From the NCBI GenBank assembly GCA_002189035.1, contig CM007989.1, forward strand, positions 7,297,501 through 7,361,500: a stretch of DNA of 64,000 nt, in the 5' to 3' direction. The notes beneath the pieces are model-generated. The model ran no database searches. It was not told where the DNA came from and was given only the letters and a program-made list of their open reading frames with translations. Shown one piece after another: positions 33,064-46,301 of the stretch. This DNA comes from Utricularia gibba. Taxonomy: Eukaryota; Streptophyta; Magnoliopsida; Lamiales; Lentibulariaceae. The position numbers and the translations under genes were made by a program. How positions within the stretch are numbered: position 1 is the stretch's first letter; each line of letters begins with the position of its first letter.

Positions 33064-34280
33064 CTATCTGAGCTCCTCAGCCATACTATACAATGTCTTC
33101 CTATAACGAATAAGAACGTGAAGGGTGCTGTTGCCCTTTCTCCTCTGGTTCTTGAATATGGTTTCTGCTAACTTAGCAACCGCATCTGAACATCTCACGA
33201 CACGAATCAAGGCTAGTGTTGCAATATTCTTTCCCACTCCATGTCCGCATAGGCTTCGAAGCGATGATCTGCAGTGACTGTAGCGCCGGAAACTGAACAT
33301 TCTCCATCCTCCATCGATGACCAAGTTTGCATGAATCCAAAACCAGTCTACTGAGGTTGGGCAGTGCGGTTCCCATCAGTTTCGTGAGTCCCAAGTCAAT
33401 GGAGCAACCGGTGATTACTTTTAGTGAGGAAAGTGGGAACAAGGTGATGCTTTTTGTGGTGCTGTCCAAATCCTCATGAAATATGGAAAGCTCCTCTTCT
33501 TCCCCTTGGCCTTCTTCAACTCCTTCATCCTGCTCATCCTCTTCATACTGGAGCACTTTGAGAATGGGGAATTTGTCATAGCAGGTCATATCGACATGAA
33601 GGCTGTCGTTTGCCATTCTCCTTTGGTTTCTAAGTAGTCGCTTTCCGGATTCCACGGCCCTATCACAGCGCCCGTCGATGCGTACACCTGCCAGTGTTGC
33701 GGTATTCCCCATGTCTAGAGGAATCTTCTCCAGGTTAGTGTCATGCTTGATTACTAGAGTTGTGAGGCTAGAGAAGTTTGATGAAAGTAATTTACACAGA
33801 CCAATCTTCAGATACACCTCCCATCGTCCATTGATGGCCTGGATCGCAGCCATACAGAATCTGCTTCTTCAGACCGATCAAGGTTGCGAACAGCTCTGTA
33901 TGCTAAGAGTAAAGAGAGCCCTATTTGAGCGACTGTGGGTACCTGGTGCCCGTGTTATCAAGCTCCACACTGCGTATATGCACCTCCTCCAGTTGATGCC
34001 AGCATTCGATGTTCTCAAGACAGTAACTTGAAAGCTCTTCATTGCAGAGATCGTATGAAATGCCAAGGAACTTCAAGTTTGGAATTCGTTCTATCCTGGC
34101 ATTGAAGCACTGAAACATCTTACCATGGAGCTTCCACAGTTTCAGGTATCATCGGCTTTCGCTGAGTATGAGCATGGAGAAGTGGTCCATCGTGCATGGA
34201 GGAATAATATGTTTGAAAAGTTGGGGCATAACCCAGTTCGCATACTGGGATTCGGATTCAGGACTCGCCAACTCTGGCCC
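33064..34280 (-). pseudogene. Decayed leucine-rich repeats, probably NLR resistance gene relic
   Basis: Minus-strand LRR-like pieces in shifting frames with internal stops. From the 5' side: a piece with YLKLWKLHGKM and ERIPNLKFLGISYDLCNEEL (about 33921-34170); an open piece with SSLTTLVIKHDTNLEKIPLD and LPNLSRLVLDSCKLGH plus an acidic EDEQDEGVEEGQGEEEE insert (33173-33853); and a third piece near 33064-33324 that repeats parts of the second. The style matches the LRR end of CC-NB-LRR proteins. No NB-ARC motifs are present. It is squeezed between HSF and PPR genes. A chance assignment to another LRR family cannot be excluded. Confidence 0.55.
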
Positions 34281-34332
34281 TGAGCTTGAACTTTTATAAA
34301 TATTACTATATGCTGAAATAGAGAGTCATGAA

Positions 34333-37300
34333 CTATGCAGGTATTCGCACAACGGATCCTCCCACTTTGAGATCACTGAGGAGTGTCACTTCCCGCATCT
34401 TCATACGGTCAAGAAGCTCTTCTGCCTCTGCATTTCTACCTGCTGATGCGTACAAATGAACAGCAGCACTTGAGACGAACCTGTCCTCCTCCATGTAAGT
34501 CCGACATTCACTTTCAATGAACCCTATTCCTGCATCCACCAGCCCACATTCCATATACCCTCTCACCATGATATGAGCCGTTTCACGGCTGGGGTCCCGA
34601 ATCTGTCTGTATATCCGATCTGCTTCTGCCATCAACCCCATCTTGGCATATGCTGAGAGCAATGGCTTGAAGTGAGCGCAGGAAACTGAGAGGCCTTTGT
34701 GTTGCATCAACTGAATGGTTTCTTCGGCTTCAGAGCATTTCTGCTGATGTGTGTAGGCCTTGATGATTGCAAGGTAGGTTTGGGAGTCCGGTGAGCAACC
34801 TCTGTCGTGCATATGGTGTAGGAGTCTTCTGGCTTCTTCGCACATTCCTTTGGAAGCGTAAAGGTTCATGATGATATTGCAGCCCACCTGAACAGCATCA
34901 TGATCTGATCAAGGAATGTGAAAACTGTCAAAAGCTGCAAGAGAGTTCGGTGGAGGTAACACTTACTTGCCCAAGAGTAATCCCTTCCTGTTGCATTTTT
35001 CTGAATAGCTTTAATGCTTCATCAGCTTTGCCTGAAGAAAGGAGACCCATGAGAACACGAAGCACAGGATGGATTCAATGATGGAGAATACATAACAGGC
35101 ATAGAAACAGGTCAGAGACCAGCTTTTCCATAGTGGAAAATCATGTTAGTGTATATCTTCTCATCTAATGCATTCCCTGAGCTACGGGCCAGGTTGAACA
35201 TCTCAATGGCTTTGTCGAGCTTTCGGCTACGTCCGTAGACACTGCAAAATCATGAAAACAAACCCCATATGAATAAAACCTCCCAGTGTTCATGAATCTC
35301 ATGTTAACAGACTACCTTATCATTGTATTGTAGGTCTGGATTGTTGGAGTATTGCCGAAGGAGCACATGCGCTCAAAAATGCTGACAGCAAACCGAAGCT
35401 TACCTGAATCACTAAAATGCAGTTTCACCTCTCCAGAGAAAACACAATGGAAACAGATATAGACACTGAATCATGATCCTGTAAGAGATCTACCTGCTTC
35501 CAGCATTGCATTTATGCAAGTGTTGTATGCCACTGTATCCAGCTCCATGTTCTCTGTGAAACAACCTTGAATTACCTCACGTGCATCAGAATGCTTACCT
35601 GCCAAATAATATAAAAAAAAACCATGAACTGATGTGCATTTCAGTGAAAACTAGAGTTACCATTCATAAAGAAATGGATGGGCTACTGAAAAAAGAGCAA
35701 AGCATCATGCAGAACAAATATGCATGTCATACCAGATGTAATCAAAGCTTTCACCAGCATGCTAATGGAAACTGGGCCTAACTTTTGGCCTCTCGTGATC
35801 TGTTCCCTAAAAAATGCATATGCTCGATCTTCCATTTTACATGCCACATACATGGAAATCATTGAGGCGCATGGAGCCTCCTGATCTGTGGCAGAATCGC
35901 CCACTGTAGCAAACACTTCCTCAGCTTGCTTCCACATCTTTTCTTTCCCATACAAGTTGATCATCATTGCCTTTGTAGTATTGTTTATTGCACATCCAGA
36001 TAGTGTCATCAGTTCATAAAGAAGTTCCATCCTTGGTACATTTCCTGCAAATGAAGTTTTCATCAAACCATCAGAAGGAGTACAGGATCACTACCCCATA
36101 AAATTGAACAAACCAGTTTTCTCCAGAAATAGAGGCAGGTATAAAAACCAAGGCATCCAGAAAGAAGACTATTACCTTCTTTTGCAAATTTGACAAGAAC
36201 TCTATTTGCAGGGAGCTGTCCAAAATGGGTTTTAAGTAGAGACTGCAACTTCAGTTTTTCTTTTTCTTCACTTTGGCAAACCAAGAAGAGGGTGATGATT
36301 AGTTCAACCGCAAATGTACAAGACTGATCGCATGGCTCAGACAAGTATTCAGATTGTGCTAATCTGCTAATCTGACCATCCATAGCAAGAAGGAAAACAT
36401 GAAAGCTTGGGACAACTTCAAGATTTTTGTCAGCTCTTAATTCGTTCATCATACTTTCCACTTCTCTAAGCATGCCTTCATTGCAGTAAACTGTAATGAC
36501 CCTCATGAAAAGATCCTCATCAAATATAATTTTATCTTTCCTGATCTGCGTGATAAATGCCTTTGCCTTTTCATACAAACCATGCTTTATATATAAACCA
36601 AGCAGATCTTTAGAAGCAGTAGAATCATGATTCCCACTCGTCGACAGAGCTGCATACACAGCTTCTGCGGATGCAAGGTCCCCTTTCAAACTATAGCATT
36701 GGAACAATAAATGGTATGAAAATCTAGAGCATGAAATGTTTTTACACTTCATCTTCCCCATCACTTCAAGAGCCTTATCGACATTCCCATGATTCAAATG
36801 AACTTCTGCCATTGTGGTATATGTCTTTTCATCACTAAGTTGACCTGATCTCGAAATTTCTGCAAAAGTCTTCTCTGCTTCCCCATACAGTCCAAGTTTC
36901 CCATATATTCGAATAAGTAAACCATATATGACTTCATCTGCAGTAATACCATACTTCTCCATTTCACAGAAAAGAGAATGGGCTAGGGTATACTCAGCAG
37001 TTCTGCAATATAATGCTAGCAGTGAGGCACATGTAAAGTTGCTGGGCACTATTCCATGAGATCTCATATCCTCATAGAGACGAAGAGCCTCATCTCTGTC
37101 TCCATTTTTAGACCTCAAGTTGATCATAAGGCTATAGGTTGCCTCTTCGGGAACAAATCCAACATTTTTCATCTCATTAAATAACTCTATGGCTTCATCA
37201 TCCATCCCACCTTTAACCAGAGAACCAATAACAACTGTATAAGTAAAATGATTAGGGGTTACCTTTTTATCTATCATCTTCTGCCATACATATAACACAT

Positions 37301-38203
37301 CACGGTGAAGTGATTTCTTTTGCAGAGAAGACAGCATAAAGTTAAATACAGCAGGTGACAACACTATTCCCCTATCTTCCACAGCAGAATAGAATGATAG
37401 CATGGCCTTGTGGCGTCCCCATCTAGCATACGAACACAACATTGTCCCACAAGCAACCTCATCGGGTTGGCACCCTACTTCAAGCATCTCCAAAAAAGTC
37501 TCTTCAGCAAGCTTAATCTTGCCTATTTGTCCATATGCTCTTAGGAGAATGGTGTACACAATAACGCTGGGTCGATAGCTTAGCTGTTATGAGAGAAATC
37601 TACATTACAAAAATGATTGAATACACCATCAGAACATAAAACCAGGAAACCAATAAAGGACAAAAAAACCTGCAATTTCATCCACGCAAAAAAGTTCCTA
37701 ACTTGGCGCCAACTTTTCTGCTCTTTCAAGACTACGCACATCTCTCTAAAGCTAAGCTTCGCAACAAACGAAGCCATCACTTCCCTCATATCATACTCCC
37801 CATTACGCAACTCCGACGTACTTCTCACTTTCTTAATCGCCGCCACCACATGACGCCCATACAGATTCCCATTTCTATCGTCTTCAAGATACTGCACCAT
37901 CTGTTCAGGCGTACGTTTGATCCATTTGGGTGTCTGTACACGCGAGCCTTGGTTCCGCCTCAAAACACTCAAATACTTCGATTTTGCTTTGATTATACGG
38001 CGAGCGTTATCGTCGGAGAGCGGATTCTTAGCGTGCTTCGATCTGGGCTTCGGCTTGTTGAGGTTTTCCGGGTTCCCTGAGCTCAGCGTCCATGGGTCGG
38101 GTCTAAGGCAGCAGAAAATAGTAGAAGATGGTCGCTTCTTCAGTGGTTTCTGTGGAGCGATTGCCGGTGGCAGCTGCAGGAATGAGGATTTCAAGGACTC
38201 CAT
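34333..38203 (-). CDS. EMB976: Pentatricopeptide repeat protein, EMB976-like (At5g27270)
   Basis: Eight exons (minus): 37670-38203, 36176-37583, 35733-36044, 35494-35598, 35316-35403, 35120-35241, 34967-35031 and 34333-34887; phases all agree; 1062 aa. Long P-class PPR protein predicted to bind organellar RNA; the Arabidopsis orthologue is needed for embryo development. The N-terminus is basic and Ser-rich (organelle targeting), followed by the conserved non-PPR block PKWIKRTPEQMVQYLEDDRN and MCVVLKEQKSWRQVRNFFAW. Then many 35-residue repeats, for example GCQPDEVACGTMLCSYARWG and GIVPSNFTCASLLALYCRTA. The start is the ATG at 38203. It diverges from SMG9 across 189 bases. No defects seen. Confidence 0.93.
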
Positions 38204-38392
38204 TCCATGAAGGCGTGAATGGCGCGCTACCCGCAGAGCAATGTGAAGAAATCAGAGAAGACACGAGCATGACGAATGGATATTTTTCTAGTGAAAGTCC
38301 GTGGAGTTCAACGGGCCTGGTCAAGATACAGGGCCCAAAATACTAAATAAACTTGAAACAAGTGTAACTGCATCCTCTGCACTCTGTGAACG
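38204..38392. promoter_or_regulatory. Compact divergent promoter
   Basis: Only 189 bases separate the start codons of the EMB976-like gene (-) and SMG9 (+), so both 5' UTRs and core promoters must share or overlap here. I see no clear TATA box, as is common for housekeeping pairs. Confidence 0.5.
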
Positions 38393-40127
38393 ATGGCCTC
38401 TTCGAGTTCGAACCTCGCGCAGGCCCCTAAAATCTTGCTAGCAAAGCCTGGGGTAGCGAATCGAGCCGGCGCCGGCATCGCGGACGACGACGCGGCGGCA
38501 CTGCGTGCAAACTTCCAGTCACTTGGTTCCCTAAACCTCTTGTCTGATTCGTGCGAGTTCCAGATAGATCGATTTTTGCCGGTCCGTTGTTTGGAATTCT
38601 AAGGTTTGGTTCTGTGGTTAACAGCTTAATCAGTTTTCATGTATGCAGTTTTTGACGGATAATACAGAGTTTACGGTAGTGGGCGTAATTGGCCCAACAG
38701 GCGTCGGGAAATCCACCATTTTGAATGAAGTTTATGGGTTTGATTCATCTTCACCAGGTATGCATGCTCAGGGAGCTCTCTGCGTTAACCCTAGGCATTC
38801 ATTCGCATTACGTATGCTCGTACATGATGCTTCTTGTGCATGTACGTCAGGGATGCTGCCTCCGTTTGGTTTACAATCAGAAGAAACGAGAGCATTGGCT
38901 AGGCATTTTACCACAGGGATCGAACCTCGGGTTTCCTCTGAAAGGATCATTCTACTGGACACTCAGGTTCTGTGAAATTGCCTATCCGCTACTTTTTGAG
39001 TACTATGATGGGGATGGAGAAGAGTAACATTATCTTGTTTTGGTGAAATATTTGCAGCCAGTATTCAGCCCTTCACTTCTAGCAGAAATGATCAGACCTG
39101 ATGGGTCATACGCGGTGTCATTGATCAGTGGAGAATCACTATCTGCGGAATTGGTGCATGAAATGATGAGCATAATGGTAAACGTCAGGATCCAATTGTC
39201 TGCTATTTCTGATTCTGCCTCTTGATGCTTAGTACCAGCAAGCTGACATCATTGTGTCTGCTGCAAGGGATGACTGTAGCTTGGTGTGCTTCTTGTCTCT
39301 ATTTGTCATGTAATTATCGTGGTATCGGAGGGAGCTTCAGACAATAGCATGTGGCGCCTAATGAAAACGGTCAGCCATTCCAACTCCTGAATCATTAGGC
39401 TAGTGAGCTCTTGTTTTATCATGCAATTTCAAATGCATTTACCATTTCATTGCGCTTAAGCAGGTTGATTTACTGAAGCATGGCATACCTGATCCATCTT
39501 CAGCAACACTTTCTCATCCACAGAACAAAGAAAGAGCTATTAAACCACTTGAGGTTCACGATGAGTACATTGCTACCCCAATCTTCGTGCATAACAGGTG
39601 AGTTTGGGAGATTTTTCTTGTTATGTGCTGCGCGGAGTAACAGCATCCTGCTCTACAGGATCCGTGACCAAGACAGCGCACCAAGCAACGTTCTTCACAT
39701 GAAGAAAATGCTTCAACAATATTTTGGCTCCTCTTCGTATGCAAAAATTAAGTTTCAAGATGGTTCTAAGGATCCTCCCAAGAGTTCAGATGACAGTCTG
39801 AAGTTGTTTGTCATTCCATCGAAGCGTACCACCGATAGTATGAGACTGCAGCATCAAAGCTTCAACTGTGCAATATGGAAACTAAGGGACCAGGTTATCC
39901 ATTATCTTTGTATCTGCAGAAGGCCATTTCATATCTAGACTAAAAGGATTATTGGTTGTCTGATCTTTCTGAAGGTTCTATCTATGCCCACTCCTGCTTT
40001 CTCAAGGACTGTTTCAGAGCGAGAGTGGTTGAAGAATTCTGCTAAGATATGGGAACTTATAAGAGCCTCCCCCATTGTTGCTGATTACTGCAGAATGCTG
40101 CAAAGTTTGGGACTATACAGGAAATAG
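38393..40127 (+). CDS. SMG9: Nonsense-mediated decay factor SMG9-like
   Basis: Eight exons: 38393-38581, 38649-38757, 38851-38966, 39058-39177, 39280-39369, 39464-39597, 39659-39893 and 39975-40127; phases agree; 381 aa. SMG9 pairs with SMG8 to control SMG1 kinase in nonsense-mediated mRNA decay. The G-like domain has a P-loop GPTGVGKST at about residue 78, then a RIILLDTQP segment, SICHVIIVVSEGASDN and a C-terminal REWLKNSAKIWELIRASPI. The acceptor of exon 5 (TAG before 39280) is needed to keep the conserved LGVLL strand; the ATG context and other junctions are ordinary. Confidence 0.9.
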
Positions 40128-40470
40128 TTCTATGTCACGAATAATCTATTCGCATTTTTCTATGTGACCCTGCCTGTAAAAAGTCCATTTGAACTGCATT
40201 ATTCTAGAACACATTCAAAAAAAAGGATAGAATTGATCCTCCGCTAAGTTGATGCAGATGGCTGATAGTTTCACTCAATGGTGACAAGGCTTTAGAACAC
40301 AAACTAGACATACCAATGTTGCAGATTGCTAGTGACCATATGGTGTTCATGAAAATTGCACCGATCAAACAACCACAATCTGATCAGAATGTTATAAAAT
40401 GTGATGAAGTGCATGCTTTTATTTGGGGTGGACAGATGGATTCACATTCCCACTATGAAAACGAGCCATC
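40128..40470. other. Convergent 3' ends of SMG9 and NDUFA12
   Basis: 343 bases between the stop codons of two convergent genes. Both 3' UTRs must lie here and may overlap. No other feature. Confidence 0.55.
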
Positions 40471-41695
40471 TTACTGCTTCTTGGGGTGCCAGGGCTCGTA
40501 TCTTGTCCAGTCCCTTTGACCAGGGTTAAGGGCATGTCCTTTGGAATGATAGATGAATTCCTCTCCCTCACCAGAGAAGTTCTCTTTGTGCTCGACTCCG
40601 TATCGTTTTGGCTTCAAGAGAAGCAGCTATGGACAACCCGAAACATTACATTCAGCAATACATTACACAGTTGCCCACGTCGTAGTTTGATTAGGATGTA
40701 ATCAAACCTCATCTCCTGTGTGATCTGTAATATGGTGAAGCCAGCCATGCCATTCTGGTGGAACTTGTGAAGCATTATACCGATCCTTGGAAGCATATTC
40801 CACCCACCTGTGCCTTCCTGATTTTTTAGCGACATTGATGGAGTAAAGATGATTAGATGTCTCCAGAATGTGATAACAGCTTCTCATCAAGGTTGCATGA
40901 GCAGGATTAAAAATTTGATAAACGCTAGACAGGAAACTTGCAAACATTCAACAGCAGGATGACGAATTGAGAATGCTTGAATTATACACGTACGAACGCG
41001 GGCTTACCATGTTGAGTATCTCCAAGGCTCTGATAATACTTGTTACCAAACTTATCAACACCCACAACTGTTGCTCCTATGTTGTGAATCTTTGTTTGCC
41101 TAACATTGGTTAAAGGAGATGAGAGACGAATTGTTAATGATGATCCTGAATTAAAAAATCCATATCAGCATGTGCCTCGACCAAAAAGAAAAGAACCATG
41201 TTCAGACGAATGCACTAGTTCTGAACTACAAACCACAGCGGATAAAGAAAAGCAAAAGAAAATAAAATGCCCTAACCAGCTAAGTTGAATTTCTTTTTCT
41301 GATGATCTGTACACGATTTTAAGGAAAAACAACCGTACTTACATGAGATTTCCATCCAGAAGAGCGCTCCTGCACATTCGAGAAAGAAAACAAATCACAC
41401 CAAAATATCAGATTTCACAAATTTTTCTGACATTGAATCCTAACATAGCGAGAGAGAAATTGGCTTCAATTCCACAATTTTTTTTCAGAAATCACACACG
41501 CCGCGATCCGTTTCTCGACAGGAGATCTTAATAAAAAAGCGAAAAAGACGAGTACGCCTAAAAATAAAATGCGCAAAATTCAGTGAAACCGAAAATGGAG
41601 ACAAACAGGTATCCTTCATCACGAAGCTCCCTAAAGAAGCCTCCAACGCCCTTCTCCTTGATCAATTTCACCGCGGCCCTAACCACCGACGCCAT
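40471..41695 (-). CDS. NDUFA12: Complex I subunit NDUFA12 (B17.2)
   Basis: Five exons (minus): 41607-41695, 41343-41369, 41008-41099, 40708-40817 and 40471-40626; 157 aa, normal length. Accessory subunit of mitochondrial NADH:ubiquinone oxidoreductase. Conserved text: GATVVGVDKFGNKYYQSLGD, GRHRWVEYASKDRYNASQVP, EWHGWLHHITDHTGDE, and a C-terminal KPKRYGVEHKENFSGEGE with NPGQRDWTRYEPWHP. Exon 2 is only 27 bases but is required to join frames and encodes the expected LLDGN. No defect. Confidence 0.93.
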
Positions 41696-42274
41696 CGGAT
41701 GTCTAATCTCGCTATTCCCTCTCCACTGCCTGTTGCCAAGCTCAAGCAAACGACGACAAACCTGCGGGAAAACGCTTGGGCTTTAGTGGGCTTGGGCCGA
41801 ATGTATATCATTATAAAAAGCCTCAATACCTCAGCCCGTCGCCTGCTCCGCGAATCCCTGTTTTTTATTTTTAAATATATTCGACTTATTTCTGAAAATA
41901 AAAAGAGACAGGGGAATATTCCCGAATCTGAGTCTCAACTCTCAAAACATCGTAGATGAAGGAAACCAGAACAGAATCTGAGTGTCAACTCTCATGGAGA
42001 GCTTCTTATATGATCCATAGATAATTCCTCTATCATAAATCAACATGAAACGGGACCAGCATTTTCTTGCTGAAACAAGGATCACCTAATCCTGTACATG
42101 CAATCGTATAAAATCTACAGTATGTGTTACCTGTTGTTGGCACCTCGTGCTACTGCTGCTTTTCCCTCCATGGAGGCTATCTTCAGGAATGAGGGGGGTT
42201 TACGTGGTGGGTGAGGTTAAATAGTTATTCATCTCCTAGAGCTTACATGCAGCTGGTAGATTTTATAAGGGATG
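41696..42274. other. Promoter of NDUFA12 and 3' region of PWWP gene
   Basis: 579 bases holding the NDUFA12 5' leader and, from about 42.0 kb, sequence likely to be the 3' UTR of the upstream minus-strand gene. Confidence 0.5.
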
Positions 42275-45200
42275 TCAGTCAGCCAGCCCTTCATGTAGTC
42301 TACTGAAAACCAAGTTGACAGGAATGCAAGAGACTGCAGTAGGCAGATTTCCAGTTTTGATCAGGCCATTTTCATTCCGATGTCTGTCTTCTGCAGGGAT
42401 GGAGGAAAGGGATCTGATCTTCAGGTTGGTAGCTGCACTAAGTTTTGGAGGCATCACCAAAACTTTCCTGTCCAAGAGAGACTGAGTGTAACTATTCTGA
42501 GACACAGATGGTTTCTGGTGAATATTTCCAGGATCTGATGGAAACGGCCGCTGGGCATCATGATTCATAGGTGGAACACTTTCATGGCTCTGTCCATTGA
42601 GCCTTGGTGACAAAAATGGCCGTGGAACTCGAAAATTCGCAGTCCGGCGGCCAGTCCTCCACACAGAAGTAAGTGTAGGACTATCCAGAGGTTCAGAGGA
42701 TGAGTAGCCAGTGGTAGAGAGATAGTTTGGCACGCTACCATTTTCAAGAGTCTCCACTTGAACAGGATGGCCTATTATCGCATGCCCATTTAGCTTACTT
42801 GTCAATGAGATAATGGGAACATTCCTTCTGTAGCTGTTTCCATTAACCTGCAAGTCGACATCTACTAGCATGAACCTGCCTCCAACAGAGTGTTTACCAC
42901 CAAAAGATGAGAAGTACTCCTGTGAGCCATCATATGCCCTTGTTGCAGAATGGTTGTTCCACAACTGGGACTCAAAATCGGTGATGACATAGGGACTAGG
43001 TGTACCCTTTGATGAATACTTGGAGATATGGGATATTTTATCCGTCGAGTCAACTTTGGTGTCACTCCTACCACTGGAGTTTCCCATATTTAGATACCTC
43101 CTAGGTGTTTCTGAGCTGACATCCAGAGCTTTTTTCCATGAGTTCTGTTTTTTCCTTTTCCCTGCAAACCGCCGCTTTGAAACCTCTGAACCTGATGACA
43201 CATGGTCATGTAGAAGACGGTGAGCTGGTCCATTAGTGTCAAGATTCCCATCGACATCGTCAGTACTGCTAATGCTTCCATGGTCTTCATGGACATCAAT
43301 TCTCCCAGGGTATTTAGGATGCAATTCTATGGAAGCGGAGCCATCTACAAAATCAGATCAGATAGATGAACAAAATTTTTGGAGAAATAGTACAGGTTCT
43401 GATTCAGATAGTTGGATTACAAAAGCAGCACGAATCATTAAAAATGCATACATCACCACCCATGGTTACCACACAATAGCAGCAACCACAGCCATAAATC
43501 AGAAACTAATGATGGACTTCAGGATAAATGAACTAACAACCAAAAATTATCCTCAGAGAGTCAAACGCAGTTACTACAAGTAGTCTGGTAGGAGACCACG
43601 AGTTAGGGTCATAAAACAAGGACAGCTTGCACAGGCGCATACCAGCTTAACTTTCTATGCACATTCTCAAGCATCAATGGAAACACCCAATTCAGATTAC
43701 ACACCCAAAAAGCCAGGGAACGCTGAGAAATGACCCTAACTTGAGCAGGATGACTATTCATAAAATAAAATAAAAAAATTGTAAAACTTCAACCAGCAGA
43801 TATGGCAATTACATTGTCTTACCAGAAAGTTGAGTAAGGTCATCATCTGAATCTGATCCTAGCGAATCTGTCCCTGAACAATCAGTTTCAGTATCCTCTG
43901 TAGATCCAGATAATTGATCTTCACCAAGATCACCAGGATAGACAGTTTCTTCAACTTTTGATACATGCACATCAATTGGAGATTGAATATGGTTATCATC
44001 AGTGTGGCCTGATGAACCATATTGCACATGTGAATATTTACTCCTCTTAGCACGGGGTGCAACTCTTGAAAGCTCCTCACCTTATTTATATAGCAACAGA
44101 AAAATTAAGATGGGTTAAGATGCGGTTTGTGCCATAAAGCAAAACATTAAAAAGAGCAAAGTGATTCTAGCGTGCATGTAGCTTAAAATTTTTAGATGTG
44201 GCTCAAAACACTTGACGACTCTGATTCCAAGTTAGAACTAACAAAATGAGATTCTAGAGAAAGATCATCATGAACAAGTTACTGAGAAATCAGAAGGCAA
44301 TAAGATTGTCCTACCAATTGATGCAGCAGCACGCAGACCGACGTCTTGCAAACCTCTCATTCTAGGAGGCAAACCTGCACCATCATCTTCCACATGAAAT
44401 TGATTTCCATCCCTTAATTTCTCCTTGTGTAGGGGCACATCGGCCTCATTCTTCTCACATACAGAAGAACCAAGATTCTCACTCCCAGGATTAGATAAAT
44501 GACCGCCCTTATTTCCAACTCCATTTCCAATGTAATTTGACGAAGTAGCCCCATCTGGTGACACTTTGCTCCCAGCCCACGAAGCGTAATCTGAATTCCC
44601 GTGTTTTTTCTCCACCAACTGCCTCTCCAATTCAAGTGCATGCATAATAGCATCCTCCCGGCGTGCATATTTCTCTCTTTTCTTAGGAGGCATGCCTTGA
44701 GCTGCTTCAGCCCTTTCTATGCAGTCATCAAATTCACCACAACGAAATGCCTTAACACGTTTTGACTTTTCCAAATTGTACCAATCCCTGATGATAAAGA
44801 TTTTGCCAAAAAAACTAGACCACTTAGTGAAAACCAGGGCAAAAAGTACATAACATTTCTGTGATATCAGACGTTCATTAACATACATGAAAGACACTAG
44901 CTCAGCTTATGAGATTATCAAGTGAAAGCTATAAACATTTGTCACGACTTGGTATATGCTCGATGTGAGATAAAAACTAATTCACTGACGTGCATGTTAC
45001 ATATCATTAAGCTTCGATCACGACCACAACATCAACTGATCAATAAGTTATCCAAAGTGACCAGCGTGCATGCTATAATTAGAACTTGCAACCATACAGA
45101 AAAACGGCAGCAAGCCAATGCAAATTTTTAAGCTTTCTGGACTTACACACTCGCATCTTCCCTCCCTAGAAGCTTGACTGGAGTGCCAGATCGAGGAGAT

Positions 45201-45334
45201 GTTATATGCGAAGAAGAAAGCTCTTCAGGGCCCAGAATTTTTCCAGGCCACCATGATCCATTCCGTCTCCTAACCCATACAATACTTCCCACGCTGCAAT
45301 CCACCACCCCTCCACCTGTATCTGAGCTACCCAT
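42275..45334 (-). CDS. PWWP domain protein (At1g51745-like)
   Basis: Four exons (minus): 45147-45334, 44315-44787, 43823-44080 and 42275-43344; phases agree; 662 aa. The N-terminal PWWP/Tudor-type domain begins VGSIVWVRRRNGSWWPGKIL and continues across the first intron into DWYNLEKSKRVKAFRCGEFD. These domains read methylated histone tails, so a nuclear chromatin role is likely. Next are KYARREDAIMHALELERQLV (helical), acidic SDSDDD segments, and a basic KRRFAGKRKKQNSWKKAL that may be a nuclear signal. The long C-terminus has GGRFMLVDVDLQVNGNSYRR and VPIISLTSKLNGHAIIGHPV, found in this plant family. Start chosen at MGSS, which matches the family start. Confidence 0.9.
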
Positions 45335-46301
45335 CCTTCCAACCTCTATACACAAAATGTACGTTTTCTTTTCTTTCCTTTTCCAAGAAAACGAATTATT
45401 ATCAAAAGAAACGATCTTTCAAAACTTCAGAACATCCACTGCGTACTTTCAGCTCATATGCTTCACTTCCCTTTGAGTCGATCTAAACCAACCTGATTAA
45501 TCGTCACCCTTTGAGTCAAATTGCAACCATTGACTAAGAGAAAAACGAACCAAGAGAACAAGCTAGATGCCCGACCTGACGATCAGGCTAACCTATTGGG
45601 GGGAATCAATTGACTATCCACTTGAAACAAATCTTGAGCGGCAGAGATCGGCGAAGCCCCGGTACCGAGCAAAAAACCTCGGGAATTGTCGCAATAGGGG
45701 ACGATTAGGGTTAGGGTTAGGGCTTCAATAGACCAGTTTTAGGGAAAAATTTCATCTTTTGGGGGGGAAATCTTGTCTAGTCACAGGATTGCTTGGAAAT
45801 TGGGGTTTCATGAATTTCAAGCAGTGGCTGACTCCGATCGAAACGACGAACACGTTTGTCGTTGCGGTTTGCCTCGTGGCTGATGGAACCTTCACACAAC
45901 CGATTTATTTCTTTTTAAAAAAATGAGTTTGAAAATTAGGAGATGATCCCAATTCATATTTTTTTGAGTTCAATTTAATAATTTTTTTATAAAAAATTAA
46001 AAATTAAAAATATCATTAAATCTAAAAAAGAATTTAATTCGATTTTAAAATATTAATTAAAATAAATAAATAGGTTCGTTTTCTTCTATAAATAATTAAT
46101 TAATTAAACAACGTTAACCAATGCATTGCAGGGGGCGAGTCTAAAGAGGGCGTTCGAAAAAACAAAAACCGATAATAAAATTTAAATTTTGAATTCTATG
46201 CGCCAACCGTTGCCTTGAGCTCCTATAAATATCTCATCATTTCCATTGATTAGGGCATTCAGAAAGCAGTCTTAGATTCTGAGTTCTTCTTCTCAATCGG
46301 T
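45335..46301. other. Divergent promoter region with telomere-like motif
   Basis: Nearly 1 kb between the PWWP gene (-) and the SAP-like gene (+). Three TTAGGG units in a row lie at about 45709-45726 (plus), reading CCCTAA toward the PWWP gene; similar telo-boxes occur in plant housekeeping promoters. AT-rich 45.9-46.1 kb. A TATA box, TATAAAT, lies at 46224-46230, 72 bases before the next ATG. Confidence 0.55.
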
